NCBI RefSeq assembly: GCF_000003815.2
Contig: NC_049988.1
Location: 2,752,340-2,816,339, forward strand
Direction of reading: 5' to 3'
Source of the DNA: Branchiostoma floridae
Lineage: Eukaryota; Chordata; Leptocardii; Amphioxiformes; Branchiostomatidae
Length of the DNA stretch: 64,000 bases
The position numbers were made by a program, and so were the translations under genes. Under the pieces are notes generated by a model that had not been told where the DNA came from, did no database searches, and worked only from the letters and a program-made list of their open reading frames with translations. The first letter of the stretch is position 1, and the number at the start of each line of letters is the position of its first letter. Below, in pieces: positions 34,038 through 47,400 of the stretch.

Positions 34038-34404
34038 GGCCACACCAATTTAATTTCTTGGTTCACGGATTTTTTCATAAAAAATATGGAGCGAGAGGGC
34101 GAAATAAAAATGAAAATAAAAATTGTAAAATAGTTGGGGTAAAGGTAACGGCTAATCCAAAACATAAAGAAAAAAAGTTTTCAGCTTGAAAAAAGTACAA
34201 AAACACTATTATTGTACAGTAACAGCACCTGTACCCACACTTTAAGGAGCTTATAATATAAAGGCCAATTTGCTACCCCAGAAAGCAGGTGAATGGTTTC
34301 ATTAATGGTGAAAATTTGCTGAGTGGTAATTTTTATTTTTATTTCATTTTCCAAAAAATAGGAGCGAGCGAATCCGTGAACCAAGGAATTAAATTGGTGT
34401 GGCC
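34038..34404. mobile_element. MITE family A, diverged subfamily copy
   Basis: GGCCACACCAATTTAATTTC start and GAAATTAAATTGGTGTGGCC-like end, with GGTTCACGGATT in place of the GTTTCTCGGATT found in other copies. About 367 bp. Confidence 0.7.
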
Positions 34405-34536
34405 TAAGGGGTTATCGTCGCTTGTGCTGCCGGCATAATAAAATGCCCGATCCTACCGATAACGTTAGAGATCCCGATCGGAATCGGAGTAAATTTTCAG
34501 CTATTCCCGACGAATAAAAAGAAAGTCAGTCAGACC

Positions 34537-34614
34537 TTTACCGCTCCGATACGAATAATAATTTCACGTCCCTTTAAAGTGACATGAAATTATTATTCGT
34601 ATCGGAGCGGTAAA
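34537..34614. repeat. 78-bp near-perfect hairpin
   Basis: TTTACCGCTCCGATACGAAT through AATAATTTCACGTC is mirrored after a short TTTAAA-centred loop. Arms of about 34 bp with one or two mismatches. Probably a small foldback element. Confidence 0.8.
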
Positions 34615-35433
34615 TTTACATCAATGAATATACGAGCGATCCCTATTGTTGTTTATACCCGGGGTATTCGATGGCTGGTGCCTACCAGGACGTCAGTTAG
34701 CAGATCTAGATATCGATTAAATTACTGGTTAATATGTAAATCAATCTTTTGCCAAACACCTGCTTTTTGCCTGCCACTGCGCATGCGTCACTGTGATATC
34801 ATCGCAATCGCTCGTATTGACTCAAAACCAGAAGATTTATAAATAGGAGACCCCCTATAAATGTTTAACACATTCCTACTCCTAGTGTCCTTGTGCACAC
34901 GATTGCTATTGACAGAGACTCCGATCTCGATCTCTGAACCGTAGAAACCTGACGATTATTATTCTAATCCAGCTCTCAATCTATTCTTCAGCTGACATCT
35001 GCTTAAACAGGGTCATACGACTTTAGTCCTCATTCACACTCCCCCGTCCGATCATTTTTGGACGGTCCCCTATTATGACCCAAACCGTACGACAGCAAAT
35101 AAAATAGTGACGTTACAAATAATAATGACGCAGCAGAAAAAAAAAATGGAATGAACGCTGACAAGCGCCATTTCCTTTTCAGTGTTTAAATTATTGATAT
35201 CTGAATATGTTCTAGAATATTTATGTCGTGCGACAATGGATTGTGCGGTACGGCAAAAACGATTTAGAACAAAACAGTGCCTGGGCGACCACAATGCAAA
35301 TACTCAAGAATATCACGTGTTAGGACACACATATTGCGTCATAGACAGACTTGGTAAAGTAAAATGGGTCGTGTCAGTCCTGTCAACCTCTAGGGCGATC
35401 GTGTCTTCATTGTAAGATTGCGGGCAATATACC
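34615..35433 (+). promoter_or_regulatory. 5' flank of RetSat copy 2
   Basis: No repeat element recognised in the 800 bp before the start codon. No obvious TATA box. The ATG context is TATACCATGG (A at -3, G at +4), a strong initiation context. The promoter assignment is positional only. Confidence 0.3.
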
Positions 35434-38400
35434 ATGGCGTTTCTATCTCATGTGTTGTCGGTGGTTGCGGTTAACACAAGCGCTAATGTAGTGTTCGGAT
35501 TGGTGTGCGTGACAGTAACAGCTGTGGTGGCTGGCCTCGTAAGGTGGCACCGATCGCCGGTCAACCCCTTCTCGGCGGACCAGGCGAGGTCGCCCGAGCC
35601 TTTGGTGACGGACCACGCTAGGAGAGACAAAGTCCTGAAACAACGTGAGTAGGCCTGCTGAAATTTATTGTACGGTTGTTGTGCATCTACGTGTGGTGTG
35701 CTGACGTCCTGTATTTTTGTGGCATTGTGATAATTTGTAATTTTTGTGCGATATTGTCCGGAGGTGCGCTCATTTAATGACTTTAGTTTAAATTCGTTAT
35801 TTATACGGATTAGCTATACGGATATATGCATACGAGCGGAAGGGGGCTTTCGTAACTCGAACAGCTTTGTAATACATATACACAATACTGCGTGGGTATT
35901 GGTTTGCGATCCTCGTAATACCAAGGACTTTATTCTATTAAATGGTACACAAAGCTTGGTCTGTTCAGCACCCAGCTTTTGGGGAAAGAGTATAATGGTA
36001 GTTGAACGCACACGTACTACCAGTGGACTTGGTCTACTCTCCTCGCAGAGGTTAGGCTCCGGCTGTTTTTGACGTTTTTTTTAGGCGTCTTCGTCGGGCT
36101 TTCTATTTTGTACCGTGTTCTTTATGTTCTCACAGCTACAATGTCTTGAAGTGATTAGGTTTATAATAGTTCCGTGTGGCGGCATAGGTTAGACCGAGAG
36201 ACACCAAGAAAACGGTACAAAATAGAAAGCCCGATAAATACGCCTGAAAAGCGTCACTGAAACAGCCGGAGCCTAACCTCTGCTTGGAGAGTAGACTAGG
36301 CCCCTGCTGTAGTGATTTGCTCAAAGCTGTGTGGTAACATACACTCTCATAAGCCATTATACCGCCAGCTAAAGAAACGTTGTTATAGAGGCCCTTCTCA
36401 AGATTGTCTTCAACACCTAAATATCTGAATTGTATTACATTTAAGATATCTAACATTCGGTGTTCAAGACAATCTTGGGAAGACCTCTTTACTAACGCTT
36501 TTTAGGTGGCGGTATAATGACACCTGGTGGAATTATGGGTTACAAGGGCTATAGAAACGGATATGTTTTTTTTAATCTAGGCATCATAGTGAGTTACCTG
36601 GGCAAATCTTCTTTCTAAACAAAAAAGACAGGTGAATCTCTAATGTCTCTATACAATCAGGTGGGGCTAAAGGTGGGTATTGTTTACCTAGTAACAAAGC
36701 AATGATGTAAGGATGGACCGATATCACGATTGTTCTTTGTGTCCACTATAGCGGACTTTATTACTCAATTGTTATGACGTTTCATGTCTATGTATTAGGG
36801 TTGGGTTTTTCTTATTGGACAGGTGCGGAAAAACCGGACCTGAAAAAAATCGGATGTTGGACCTTTTGGAAAATGAACAGGTTATATGATCAGGCATTCA
36901 CACGTTTTGGGGGCTTACCGGTCAAGGAAAATAACAAGAGTGAAGTAGAGTAGAGTCTATAGTCATTTCTACGAAGTTTTACCGTCAATCGTACAGAGGC
37001 AGTTAGCCTAGTAGGATTTTAAAACGCCAGTGGGAGTCGAATACTCCACAAAACAGATTTCTTGTAGTGAAATAGACCGTTGTTGTGAGTATCGTCCATT
37101 CACAAGTTTTCAGGTCCAGGTTCAGGTCCGGACCTGGACCTGAACCGAACCTGGACCCGAATTTTCTGTACCGGTACCCACCCGACTATGTATGCTACCA
37201 CAAGGAGGAACTGCGTTGATTTTGCTAGCGAAATACTAAACCTGAAATCCGTACAAGCCAGGAATGCGATGTATCGAATGGCATATTCCCACGGCGTTTG
37301 TAACTGTGTTTTGCTATAGATTAATATAAGCCAAGTATCGTGAGTAAAAAAGGCCCCAAATTAAATCCCCTGGGAATATAGAAATCCCTATGGCACTAGC
37401 TAATGATCTCAGAGTATATCGTTTCATTGTCGTTGTTCTACATCAATATTTCTGCAACACTGGTACTTTTTATGGTAAAGTTGTTTTCTTTTCCTTAATT
37501 CTTGCCCGTGAGTTAATTGCAGGTAACACAAGAGATTCAAACAGTGTAAAAACAATATCACAAGTGTCTACTCTAGTCTAAAGTTAGTAAAAGCTAACTC
37601 TAGATACAGGGTTATTGGGTTCGACTCCTTTGTAACGGTTATGTTTTGACGGTTCAGTTCCGACCGATAGTATACGTAGATCTACATAAGGAGATGAACC
37701 GTTAAGAAAATAAGAAATACAATACTAAGATAATTCCAGTGTTGCAAAAACAGACACTAAACACCGAGAACAAGCCAAATCCTAACATCTGCTTGGAGTT
37801 TGAAAATCCCACAGTCTATTGAATGAATCTGTTGGTTACGTTACCAACGGAGATGGTATTATTATTTGCTAAGGTGTGTGCTCCCGTATTGGATCGGTAG
37901 ACCGATTGAAAAGCGTATAGTGTGTCTAGTGTAGTGCCGTATTTGTCTGTGCGGCCTTTTAAACACGGGACCGTACGTTAATGATAGCGGATGGGGTTGT
38001 TAAGGCGACTGATCCAGTCTCAAAGTACTAGTAGACATGTCAGCTGGATGAAAAAAAAAGAGGAATTTGGCCCAATAAGTTGCCATGGGATTTCGGTCAG
38101 TCTTTTGCAGTCTATCCAGCTGGCCGGTCAGTTCACTCCTAGGTCAATGAACTCCTGCTTGGCTTTTATCCCTAACTTGGCCAAAGTCGACCCCTATTTA
38201 CTATTCAGCCAGGCCGGAGCCTGGGTATAGAGACTAAACTGATCTAGGCTGACCCTAGCAAAATCTGCCGACCCTAGCCTTTTTCGGGGGATTGTTTGCC
38301 CTCGTATTAAAATTTTCCCGTTATGCGTTTCTGACCTCTATGGTGTCACATCGGGGCAACGATCTTTGTACCTTGTACGCTCATCTGACGCAGAATAGCC

Positions 38401-41400
38401 TAAACATAGCCTGACTAAAATAGCGCTCCTAGCGGCCGGCCCTATTATACAGTTGCCGTGGAGGGGGTCATTAACCCCAGTCAGCGAGGGATTGTTTTCT
38501 ACGTAGTACCCAAGGTCACTTGGTTCAAAATCAGTGTAAGAATTCATTGAATCATAAAACGAGTGAATTATCAATTTGAAATCATAAGAGAAGGGGAGCC
38601 AGACACGTCATAACACCGTTATGACAATGTCGAAATTACATAGTTGATTTATAAGGGGGTCCATATTAAAAGGAAAGCGTACCATCTGAAAGACTTAGGG
38701 AAACGTCGATCAAAACACCAAACATCTGCTTGGAGATTTTCGCTCGCACGCACGCTCGCACGATATTCGGGCATTTCCGTTCCTTGTCGAATTTCGGTTC
38801 AATTAACAATCGGATATTTCCGCGTATGGTCGGATTTCTGATCGGTGCACATTCGGTCATTTCCGTGCCGTGTCGGTATGCATTCGGACATCTCCGTGCC
38901 GAGTCGAATTTCGGAACACATATTCGGCTATTTCCGGAGCGTTTCCTAACCATATAAGGCGTTATTCGGGTATCATCGGCTAGAAGACTCATCTGCATCA
39001 TCCACCAGGGAATTTTTGGCGGCAGGAAGACGAACTCGTGAGGTGAGAAAGTTTTCTGTCTTAAAATGTCGTCAAATATGTAAAGTTTATTGTGAATCCT
39101 TCGGACAGGATAAAACAGACATTCTAAGACACAATTTGGTGTATAGTTTGTTTGGTTTTGTGGCATTTTTTTTGCTCAGTATTCGCAAAAATTTAGAGAG
39201 TGTGTGAGAATTTTAGTTGACACAGGAGAACGAGGTGGTATGGAAAATTCCGTACTTTGTCGTCTTTAATAGAGGCGAAAATGTGTACATGTATTTTATA
39301 TGTGTTTAATATCGCGAGGGCCGTACAGATGGTTTGCTGAGGGTTGAATCTGAGTGGGAATAACTTTAAAGATACAAAATGAAGGGGTTTTTGAGGGGGT
39401 TAGGCTATTCTCCNNNNNNNNNNNNNNNNNNNNNNNNNNNNNNNNNNNNNNNNNNNNNNNNNNNNNNNNNNNNNNNNNNNNNNNNNNNNNNNNNNNNNNN
39501 NNNNNNNNNNNNNAGTTTATGGGATGACATCCCGGGTCTAGAGTGACCAAAAAAATGCCCATAAAATTCAATCCATTGCAGGTTTGGTTTGTCACATGTT
39601 TTGACTGTAAGAGCAAGGGCACTGTGCCCCCATGCCTTCAGACCATGTGCCCCCTTATCCTAGAAAGCAGAGGTATTGAGTGGTAAGCATAAAATTTTGA
39701 TTGAGTAACCTGCATCATAGACCCTGGGCAATGCAGATGGAGTTTTTTTAATAGGGGGTGGGAGGCGCTCTCTTTCTCGGAAAGGGGATAGCCGCATCAA
39801 CTAGTATGCTACGAAGTACAGGCTTTTGGGGAAATATAAAAGAAAAATATAAAAGTATAGCAATAGGTGAAATATTGGGAGCAAATACTAAAGGGAAAAC
39901 TTATAATTTGCATCGTATTTTCAGTAGTTTTTTTCAGTAGTTTCACTCTTTTATAGTAGTATGGTCAAGTCTGATTCCAAATCTGAGCCATTCTGTGTCC
40001 TTCTTGGGCATCAGCTGTAGGATCTTGAACTATGACCAAGACCACAATGTACATTCCACTTCTCATGCACACTGAAATATGCAAGATCGCTTTTACCAAA
40101 CACTTAATGATATAATTGTGCCGATATGAATTATCACCTTAGGCCATGTTGATTTGATTATATGGATGACATCCTCTGCGAATCCAAAAACTGCAAGCGT
40201 GCAAATAGAATAAAAATTCACCAAAAAATGTTGTCCTCATTATCATTATGAAGTCAAAGTGGTCAGGAAAGTTGAATAAATGACTGAACACACAGAATAT
40301 ACTATACGGAACAATTGGATTCTTCATTTTTGTTCTTTCACATCTTCTTTGACCTTTTGATGGTCTATGGCATTATTATACGTTTTCCAGTATTTACATT
40401 TGCAACCCACGGCATGTATTTGCTTATTTTGTGCGGTTTAGAGTATGGTTGAAAATTGATGTGTGAGCGGATGTCATCCATATAATCAAATCAACATGGC
40501 CTAACGGTCAGTTAAGTATTGCTGTCTGACCCACGTGTTTCAGCACAGCAGTTTCTGTATGTACAGTTTTGCCCAGAGGGGGTAAGTCTGCTATCTCTGA
40601 TCACCTTGTTTTTGTTGTCATTGCAGGTGTCTTACTCTTAACTGTTGGTATGGCATCGAGTGGCAAAAGTTCAGGTGACCACAAAAGAGAAGTAAAAGGG
40701 GCTACTAGCATGAAAACCTACAGGTGTGAGGAGTGTAGCAAGCAGTTCAGTTGTCTGAGTCAACTGAAGAGGCACAGGCAGACTCACACCGGGGAGAAAC
40801 CCTACAGGTGTGAGGAGTGTAGCAGGCAGTTCAGTCAGCTGGGTGATATGAAGAGGCACAAGCAGACTCACACCGGGGAGAAACCCTACAGGTGTGAGGA
40901 GTGTAGCAGGCAGTTCAGTAGATTGGCTAATCTGAAAACTCACATGCGGACTCACACAGGGGAGAAACCATACAGGTGTGAGGAGTGTAGCAAACAGTTC
41001 AGTCAGCTGCATGATCTGAAGAGGCACATTCGGACTCACACGGGGGAGAAACCTTACAGTTGTGAGGAGTGCAACAAGCAGTTCAGTGACCTCGGTACTC
41101 TGAAGAGCCACATGCTTACTCACACCGGGGAGAAACCCTACAGATGTGAGGAGTGTAGCAAACAGTTCAGTCAGCTGGGTGAGCTAAAGAGGCACATCCG
41201 GACTCACACAGGGGAGAAACCCTACAGGTGTGAGTTGTGCAGCAGTCAGTTCAGTACCCCGAGTAATCTAAAGAGACACAAGCAGTCTCACACAAGGGAG
41301 AAACAATAAAGGTGTGAGGAGTGTAACAGGCAGTTCAGTAGGCTGAGTAATCTAAAGAGACACAGGCAGACACTGGGTCAGAAACACTACAGACATGAGA

Positions 41401-44400
41401 AATGTTTAGTGGGCTGGATAACTAGAAGTCTCTCATGGTTTTAGTGAACAACAAATGCGGACTCGTAGGTAAGATCTCTGGAATGGATGATGGGTGATTT
41501 CGTGAGCAAGAGTTTTGTTGTTGTTTTTTTACCATTTTTTGACCATTCCTTTAGTTGGTTAACCTTCTTGCAAAGTGACATCAAAGTTATCATTTATTTT
41601 GAGATGTCTTAAGGCTATATCTTAAATGCAGTACAATCTGTACATGATATATAATGATATTCCTCTGTAGCCAATCTTCTATAGCCAATCTTCTATATAA
41701 ATATAGAAATTAAACAAGTAATGCAGTTGACTTGTATACAAGAAATGTAGACTTGTAGATTGAGTTATACTTAGAACTTTTGGGAACAATTCTATAACCT
41801 TTGATCTGAAGCTCTAAGTTACTACAAATGTCACTGTGAGATATGTTCTAGAACTACAGTATTATCTGTTCATTGGTTCATGTTACATGGATGATTTATA
41901 TTTGGAGCCAATGCATCTTGTTGAAAAAAAACTTTCAAATAAAGTCACTCTGTTACAACTTCAGAACCTTGATAGTGTAAGGTTGCATCAATGTCCGCAG
42001 GCTGGCTAGTTTTTAAAGGCTACCGTATATGTTCAATGCTGTACAATCATGTATGAGGCGTAGGAAAAAATGTTGAGTTTCCCTACCTACCCTAGAAAAA
42101 CCTGCCGACCCTAGCTTTTTTGGGGGGTGGGCAGTGGAGTCACATACCAGTAGCTTCCACTTAGAATTTTTATTCAGCCTGCTTCCTACTGAAGTAAAAA
42201 CACTGCTTGTCTTGTCTAATTAATTATAAATGTATCTATTAAAGTTAAAATCTAAGTCTGACATTGAAAGACAAGTGTTGTCGTGCATTTCAGTTTACTT
42301 TGTTCAACTGTATTTGTAATATGTATCACTACAGTTTTGGCCAGCCTAAAAAAATGAAAAGAAAAAAAAGATAATCGCTACCTACCGACTCTATTTTTTT
42401 CCCTAGGCCTAATGATCTTCCTCTCTTGTCATAATCTTCTATATAGAAATTATACATGTAATATTGTAATACAAGGAGGGTAACGTCCTTGGACTAATAT
42501 CAAGCTTGCAGATTAATGAGTTACACTTAGAGTGCATCTTTTTTTAACAATTCTGTAACCTTTGAGTAAATACATCTATTTCTGGAACAATCCAATATGA
42601 CCTTGTTCCCCAAACATCTCTTGAGACCAACTCTTCTCTTTTGAATTTACCATTAATATTGCCAGTGAGACACAAAAGGCAAGTAGAACAGTCTCCCGGG
42701 ATTCGAACCCGGGCCCGCCAAGTCACAAACCCAACGCCAGAGCTTCTAGGCCAAAAGGTCCGGATCTTTGTAAGCACTTGAATCCCACTGTTACAATAGG
42801 TTGCTGTCAGGAATTGCCAGAATTCTCTAATCTCAAAGCAGATCCCACGGTGCCATAAGATTGTATCAAAGCTGGCCAAGGAGTATAGCCGGCTAAGGGA
42901 GTCTAAAACGGCTACGTTACGTTTGATACTATTATTACAGTACGTCACCGTGGATCTGGTTGGAGATTACCCATGTAGGCCCTCATTCAGGATAAGTTTC
43001 ATACATGTAACGTTATATTGATATGCAAAGTTATATATGATGTTTGGGCCACCATTTTAACCATGAATTCATATGTCAATTGTACTTGTGCCTACAGGCT
43101 TCACTACAAAGAAAGTGCCTGATGACTTGGATGCGATCGTGGTCGGCAGCGGGATCGGAGGGTTGTGTACAGCTGCGCTCCTTGCCAAGACGGGAAAGAA
43201 AGTCTTGGTACTGGAACAACACGACCAAGCCGGAGGATGTTGTCACACTTACGTGGACAAGGGCTTTGAGTTTGATGTTGGTGAGTGTTGATAATACAAC
43301 CAGAAAGATGTTATACACATTCATGTTGTGCTACAATCCCTGTAAAATAATTCAAAACTGTGAAGCTATTAAAGCTCAACCAAAACTAACCCTTCTGCTA
43401 AGGGGAACCCCTCGCACGCGACTTAAGGTCCCCGTGGGAGTACTGCATACTAATTGGAACAGCAGACGGCTATGTAGGGAAGAATTTCAAAATAGGTAAA
43501 TTACTTGTCTTACTTAAGTCTTTAATTGTTTACAGTGGTGTTACTGTATTACAGAATAATTTCAACTGCAACCATAAATCACTCCAAAAAGCCTCTCCCG
43601 AGCTACTGCAAAAATAAATGAATTTGCAGTACTGTACAATTCATGGAGAAGGATTGGATGAAGCCTGAAAGTTCAAAGGACCAATGTTTTGAGTATCCCC
43701 CATTCACAAGCAATTAGGTCCAGACCTGGACCTGATCCTCTGGACCTGCACCGTACCAGTAGTACCTGAATTTTCTATACCAGTACCCACCCAAGAAGTA
43801 AATGTTTGTCAGTGTTTGCTTGAAGTTTTATGAAAAGAATGACTTGTTGCAGGTATCCACTACACGGGTAAACAGAACTGTGTGCGGACATGGCAGAAGG
43901 TCCTGAAGGGTGGGACAGTGAACCAGGCTCTGGTACAGCAGATTACTGAGGGACAGCTACAGTGGGCCGAGCTGGACAAGAGTTTCGATATCGTCATGAT
44001 CCAACATGGCGAGAAGGTAACATTTAAAAATTTGTATGTTCAGTTTCGATACTGTGTCTCAATTTTCAGTACGCATGATGATATTGTCATTCCGTGGGTC
44101 CAAAAAAAAATCAGCATTTCATAATTGGTTTTACAATTGCGTATCTGATCATATTCATACTTGTATACTGTGGCTTGAGTCACCAGATAAATGCAACCTC
44201 AATGCTTAGCCATATACAAATGTAGGTTGAATTCCGTTGATGCATGCGTATGAATTCCATCCCAGCGTCAGCGGACATGTTGTGAGGGATTGCAAGTGTA
44301 ACAGTGGGGTTCAAGCATCGCCAAACTGATCATGCCAAAGGCTTGGAGCTTTTGGTATAGCGGTTCAGTATGTTGGGTTTGTGATCTGACGGCCCAGATT

Positions 44401-47400
44401 CTAATCCCGGGAGCCAGGAGACAGTTTTAATACTTGCCTCTCTGCTTCTTTCTGTGGTTCCCATGCCGGGAATCGAACCCAGGCCATGAAACAAGTAGAG
44501 AAGCAAGTAGAAACAGTTTCCTGGCTCCTGGGATTCGAACCCGGGCCGCCAGATCACAGACCCAGCACGCTAAACCGCTACGCCAAAAGCTCAGAGCCAT
44601 TTGCATGGTCAGTTTGGCGGCACTTGAACCCACTCACCATTTTGAATGTTCAAAGTGTTGCAGGCCCTCCTGAATTTTCTGTTAAGCGTTGCCGGCTTGC
44701 TAATTTACCGTTAAGCATTACCAGGATCCCCCCAGCAGACCCTCATACGTGGCTGACAGTGTCTTTTTCTTCTTCTCTCATACAGCGACTAGAAGTGCCT
44801 ATCAAATCCAGCAGGGAGGAACACAAGAAAACCCTACTGGAACACTTCCCAAATGAAGGAAAGGCCATCGACGAGTTCTTCAGAATATGTGATGTAAGTA
44901 TTGTTAATTCTAGCTCAGAATTGAGCTGTACTTTCCAACACAAAAATTTGACATATTTTTGACTGTCCCAACTCCAGTCTTTGTCAAGGAATGAGCTTGA
45001 GAAATCCAATTTTGGGGGGTTTTGACACATTGTAGTGAGGGATTTCAGGGCTCGAAACACTTTTTTCTGCATACCTGCACTGGTGCAGGTAACAATGAAA
45101 ATTACCTGCACCAGACAAATTTCACCTGCACCACTCTGAATTTAGGAAGTATGGATCATGCTAAAATTGTTCAGAAACCATTGCAATTTTTTCTTTTATA
45201 CTTTATAGGTGGTAATAGTCAATGCAGCATAGGATATCATTTATAAAAACATGGACCTAGTGCAGATTGGGTGCAGGTAGACATCAGAAATACCTGCACA
45301 GCTCCAGTTTTACCTGCACTAACCTGCATATGCAGGTGGTATTTCGAGCCCTGGATTTGAATAGCCGCCGACAATGTATAAGAGGGTCAGTATGGGGGGT
45401 CCTGACAACGATTTACGCTGAATTCAGGAGAACCCCCTACGTATTACGCTAAATTAAGGAAGCCAATTACGCTAAATTTCGTCACCTCGCTACGATTTAC
45501 GTAGATAAGATGGTTTTCCCTACGAATCACGGGAAATAAAATAGGCTGCCTACGCCTTACGTAAAAGAGCTGCACAGTGTTCTCGCCAGGCCTTTTCAGC
45601 ATAGCGGGCCGATACGCTGTGGGCTGGAAAAATGACGCTGTAAAAAGCCCGCTACGCTGTATTTTCACCCAGCGTAGCGGCAAAAAAATGGGGGAAAACT
45701 GGAAAAATACCGTAGTAAAAATGCGAAAGCACGTGCCAAGCACGCGCCTCCGCTGTTTCAGGAAGTTTCAGCTAGAAGGGAGGTGTTTTATAGCACCCCG
45801 CGTACCGCTATCTCGCAGCCCCCACCCAGGACCGCCCCTTGCGCGGCGTGCGTTCTGTACTGTAAACAGAGAACCGGCACAAAACTTGTAAAAAGTTTCG
45901 GTTCAAGTCCGGTTAAAATCGGAACGGCAAGAAACGCTTCTTGGACTTGCACAAAAATAGCACTTGTATACATTCCCTTTTATGTTGCAGTATACTTGTA
46001 AATCATCTAAAACCTTCCAAAGATCGAGGAATTTGCGTTGAGAAATGACGAAAAACATCGTGCGTGCATGCATGCAGGCAGCTAGCGGTAATGGCGGCGA
46101 AAACATCGTAAAATCTCGCAAAAATTCTCGCGAGATCTGATGCGTCTCTGTGACGTCAGGGGAAGCTAGCGATCTCATTGGTTTAGGGCAAATTTCAGTA
46201 TTTCCGGACTTGCGCAGATGACCCAGTTTTAGTCCCCTCAGAATGCTTAGGTAGGCTTGGGAAAAGTGGCTGTAAAATTGTTTTTCTTGGGATATGTTTG
46301 GATTTTGGGGGTGCATCTTATAGGCAAGGGTTGTAGCTTCTATATTGTGTTGAAAAAACAGATTTTTAGTGATATTTGTGGTTGCAGTAGGCCTTAGAAG
46401 TTAGGTGTTTTGGTGTTGTTTACATGCAGTGAAAGGGGGTGAAAAGGTCTCCCACCTATGTTTTCATGGCGTATAATATAATTCCGCCGTAAATTTTTTC
46501 CCTTTTTTGTCGTTAAATTACTCTTCAGAGGTCGGACAACCTTGCCAATGTGAGTTTTTCATGTTCTAAAAGTCAGGTAGGTGATTTTTGACAGCCTCTT
46601 TCTCCCATGATTCCCATTGTTAAGAATATGCATAGGAAATATTGAAATTTAGCCTTTAGGATAAACAACAGCAACGACCGCCATTTTTGGCAGGGCAAAT
46701 TTTACCGTATTTTACCCCGAAAATTTTTGCCGTTTTGGAGATTTTGCGGGCCCAAAACTCATATCAAAAGGAAGCAAAGGTATTCTTGTTGTTTTTACGT
46801 CCAACACCTCTTATGTGAACGCATTATTCGTCCGCCGATCGCGAACTTGAAAGTCGGCCGGGGATTCCCCGTGCCGAGCACATGTTTCTGCGTGTTTTGT
46901 TCTGTTTACGATGAAAAAAATACGATGAAAACAGAGACTGTCGAAGTTGTTTATCTAGAAAAAGTTGGTGGCAAACCGGACAATATTTATGAGTACTGTT
47001 GAGCTGAGTAAAGTTTGTTGTTTATGAGTTTTTAGTTGTCTTTGATGCTTTGACTCAAAGTATCGTTACGTCAAACTGCTACAATTATCGTAGATATGCC
47101 CCTAAAAACTGATACAATAAGCCTTCTGAATAGCCTAAAATGCAAGAGCTTCAGGGGGGCTTCGCCCCCCTGGGGCCCCCCAATGGGGCTCTGCCCCTGG
47201 ACCCCGCCGGGGGCCTTCGGCGGCCCCCAAACCCCTGCCCTGACGCTGTGAAAAAATCCTGGCGAGAACACTGGAGCATACAGACCCTCGTATAACAATA
47301 CCCGGAAATTCTTCCTGCAAGCTCACTGAGTCACGTGTTCTATCTGCATAATGTGATGTCACAGCAATAGTGGATTGTTCATTCCTTGACAAAGACTGGT

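Noticed and set aside
40569-40649. Extended N-terminus of the zinc-finger protein with a hydrophobic segment
   Set aside because: The hydrophobic residues are encoded by a T-rich tract ending in CAG, a typical splice acceptor. A membrane segment is out of place on a C2H2 protein, so the downstream ATG is preferred.
40671-41123. 150-residue minus-strand ORF opposite the zinc-finger gene
   Set aside because: Antisense shadow of the repeated finger units; no independent support.
45903-47002. Possible transposase fragments in the 1.7-kb element
   Set aside because: Frames are short, have no DDE-like or zinc-binding pattern I can see, and do not continue across stops.
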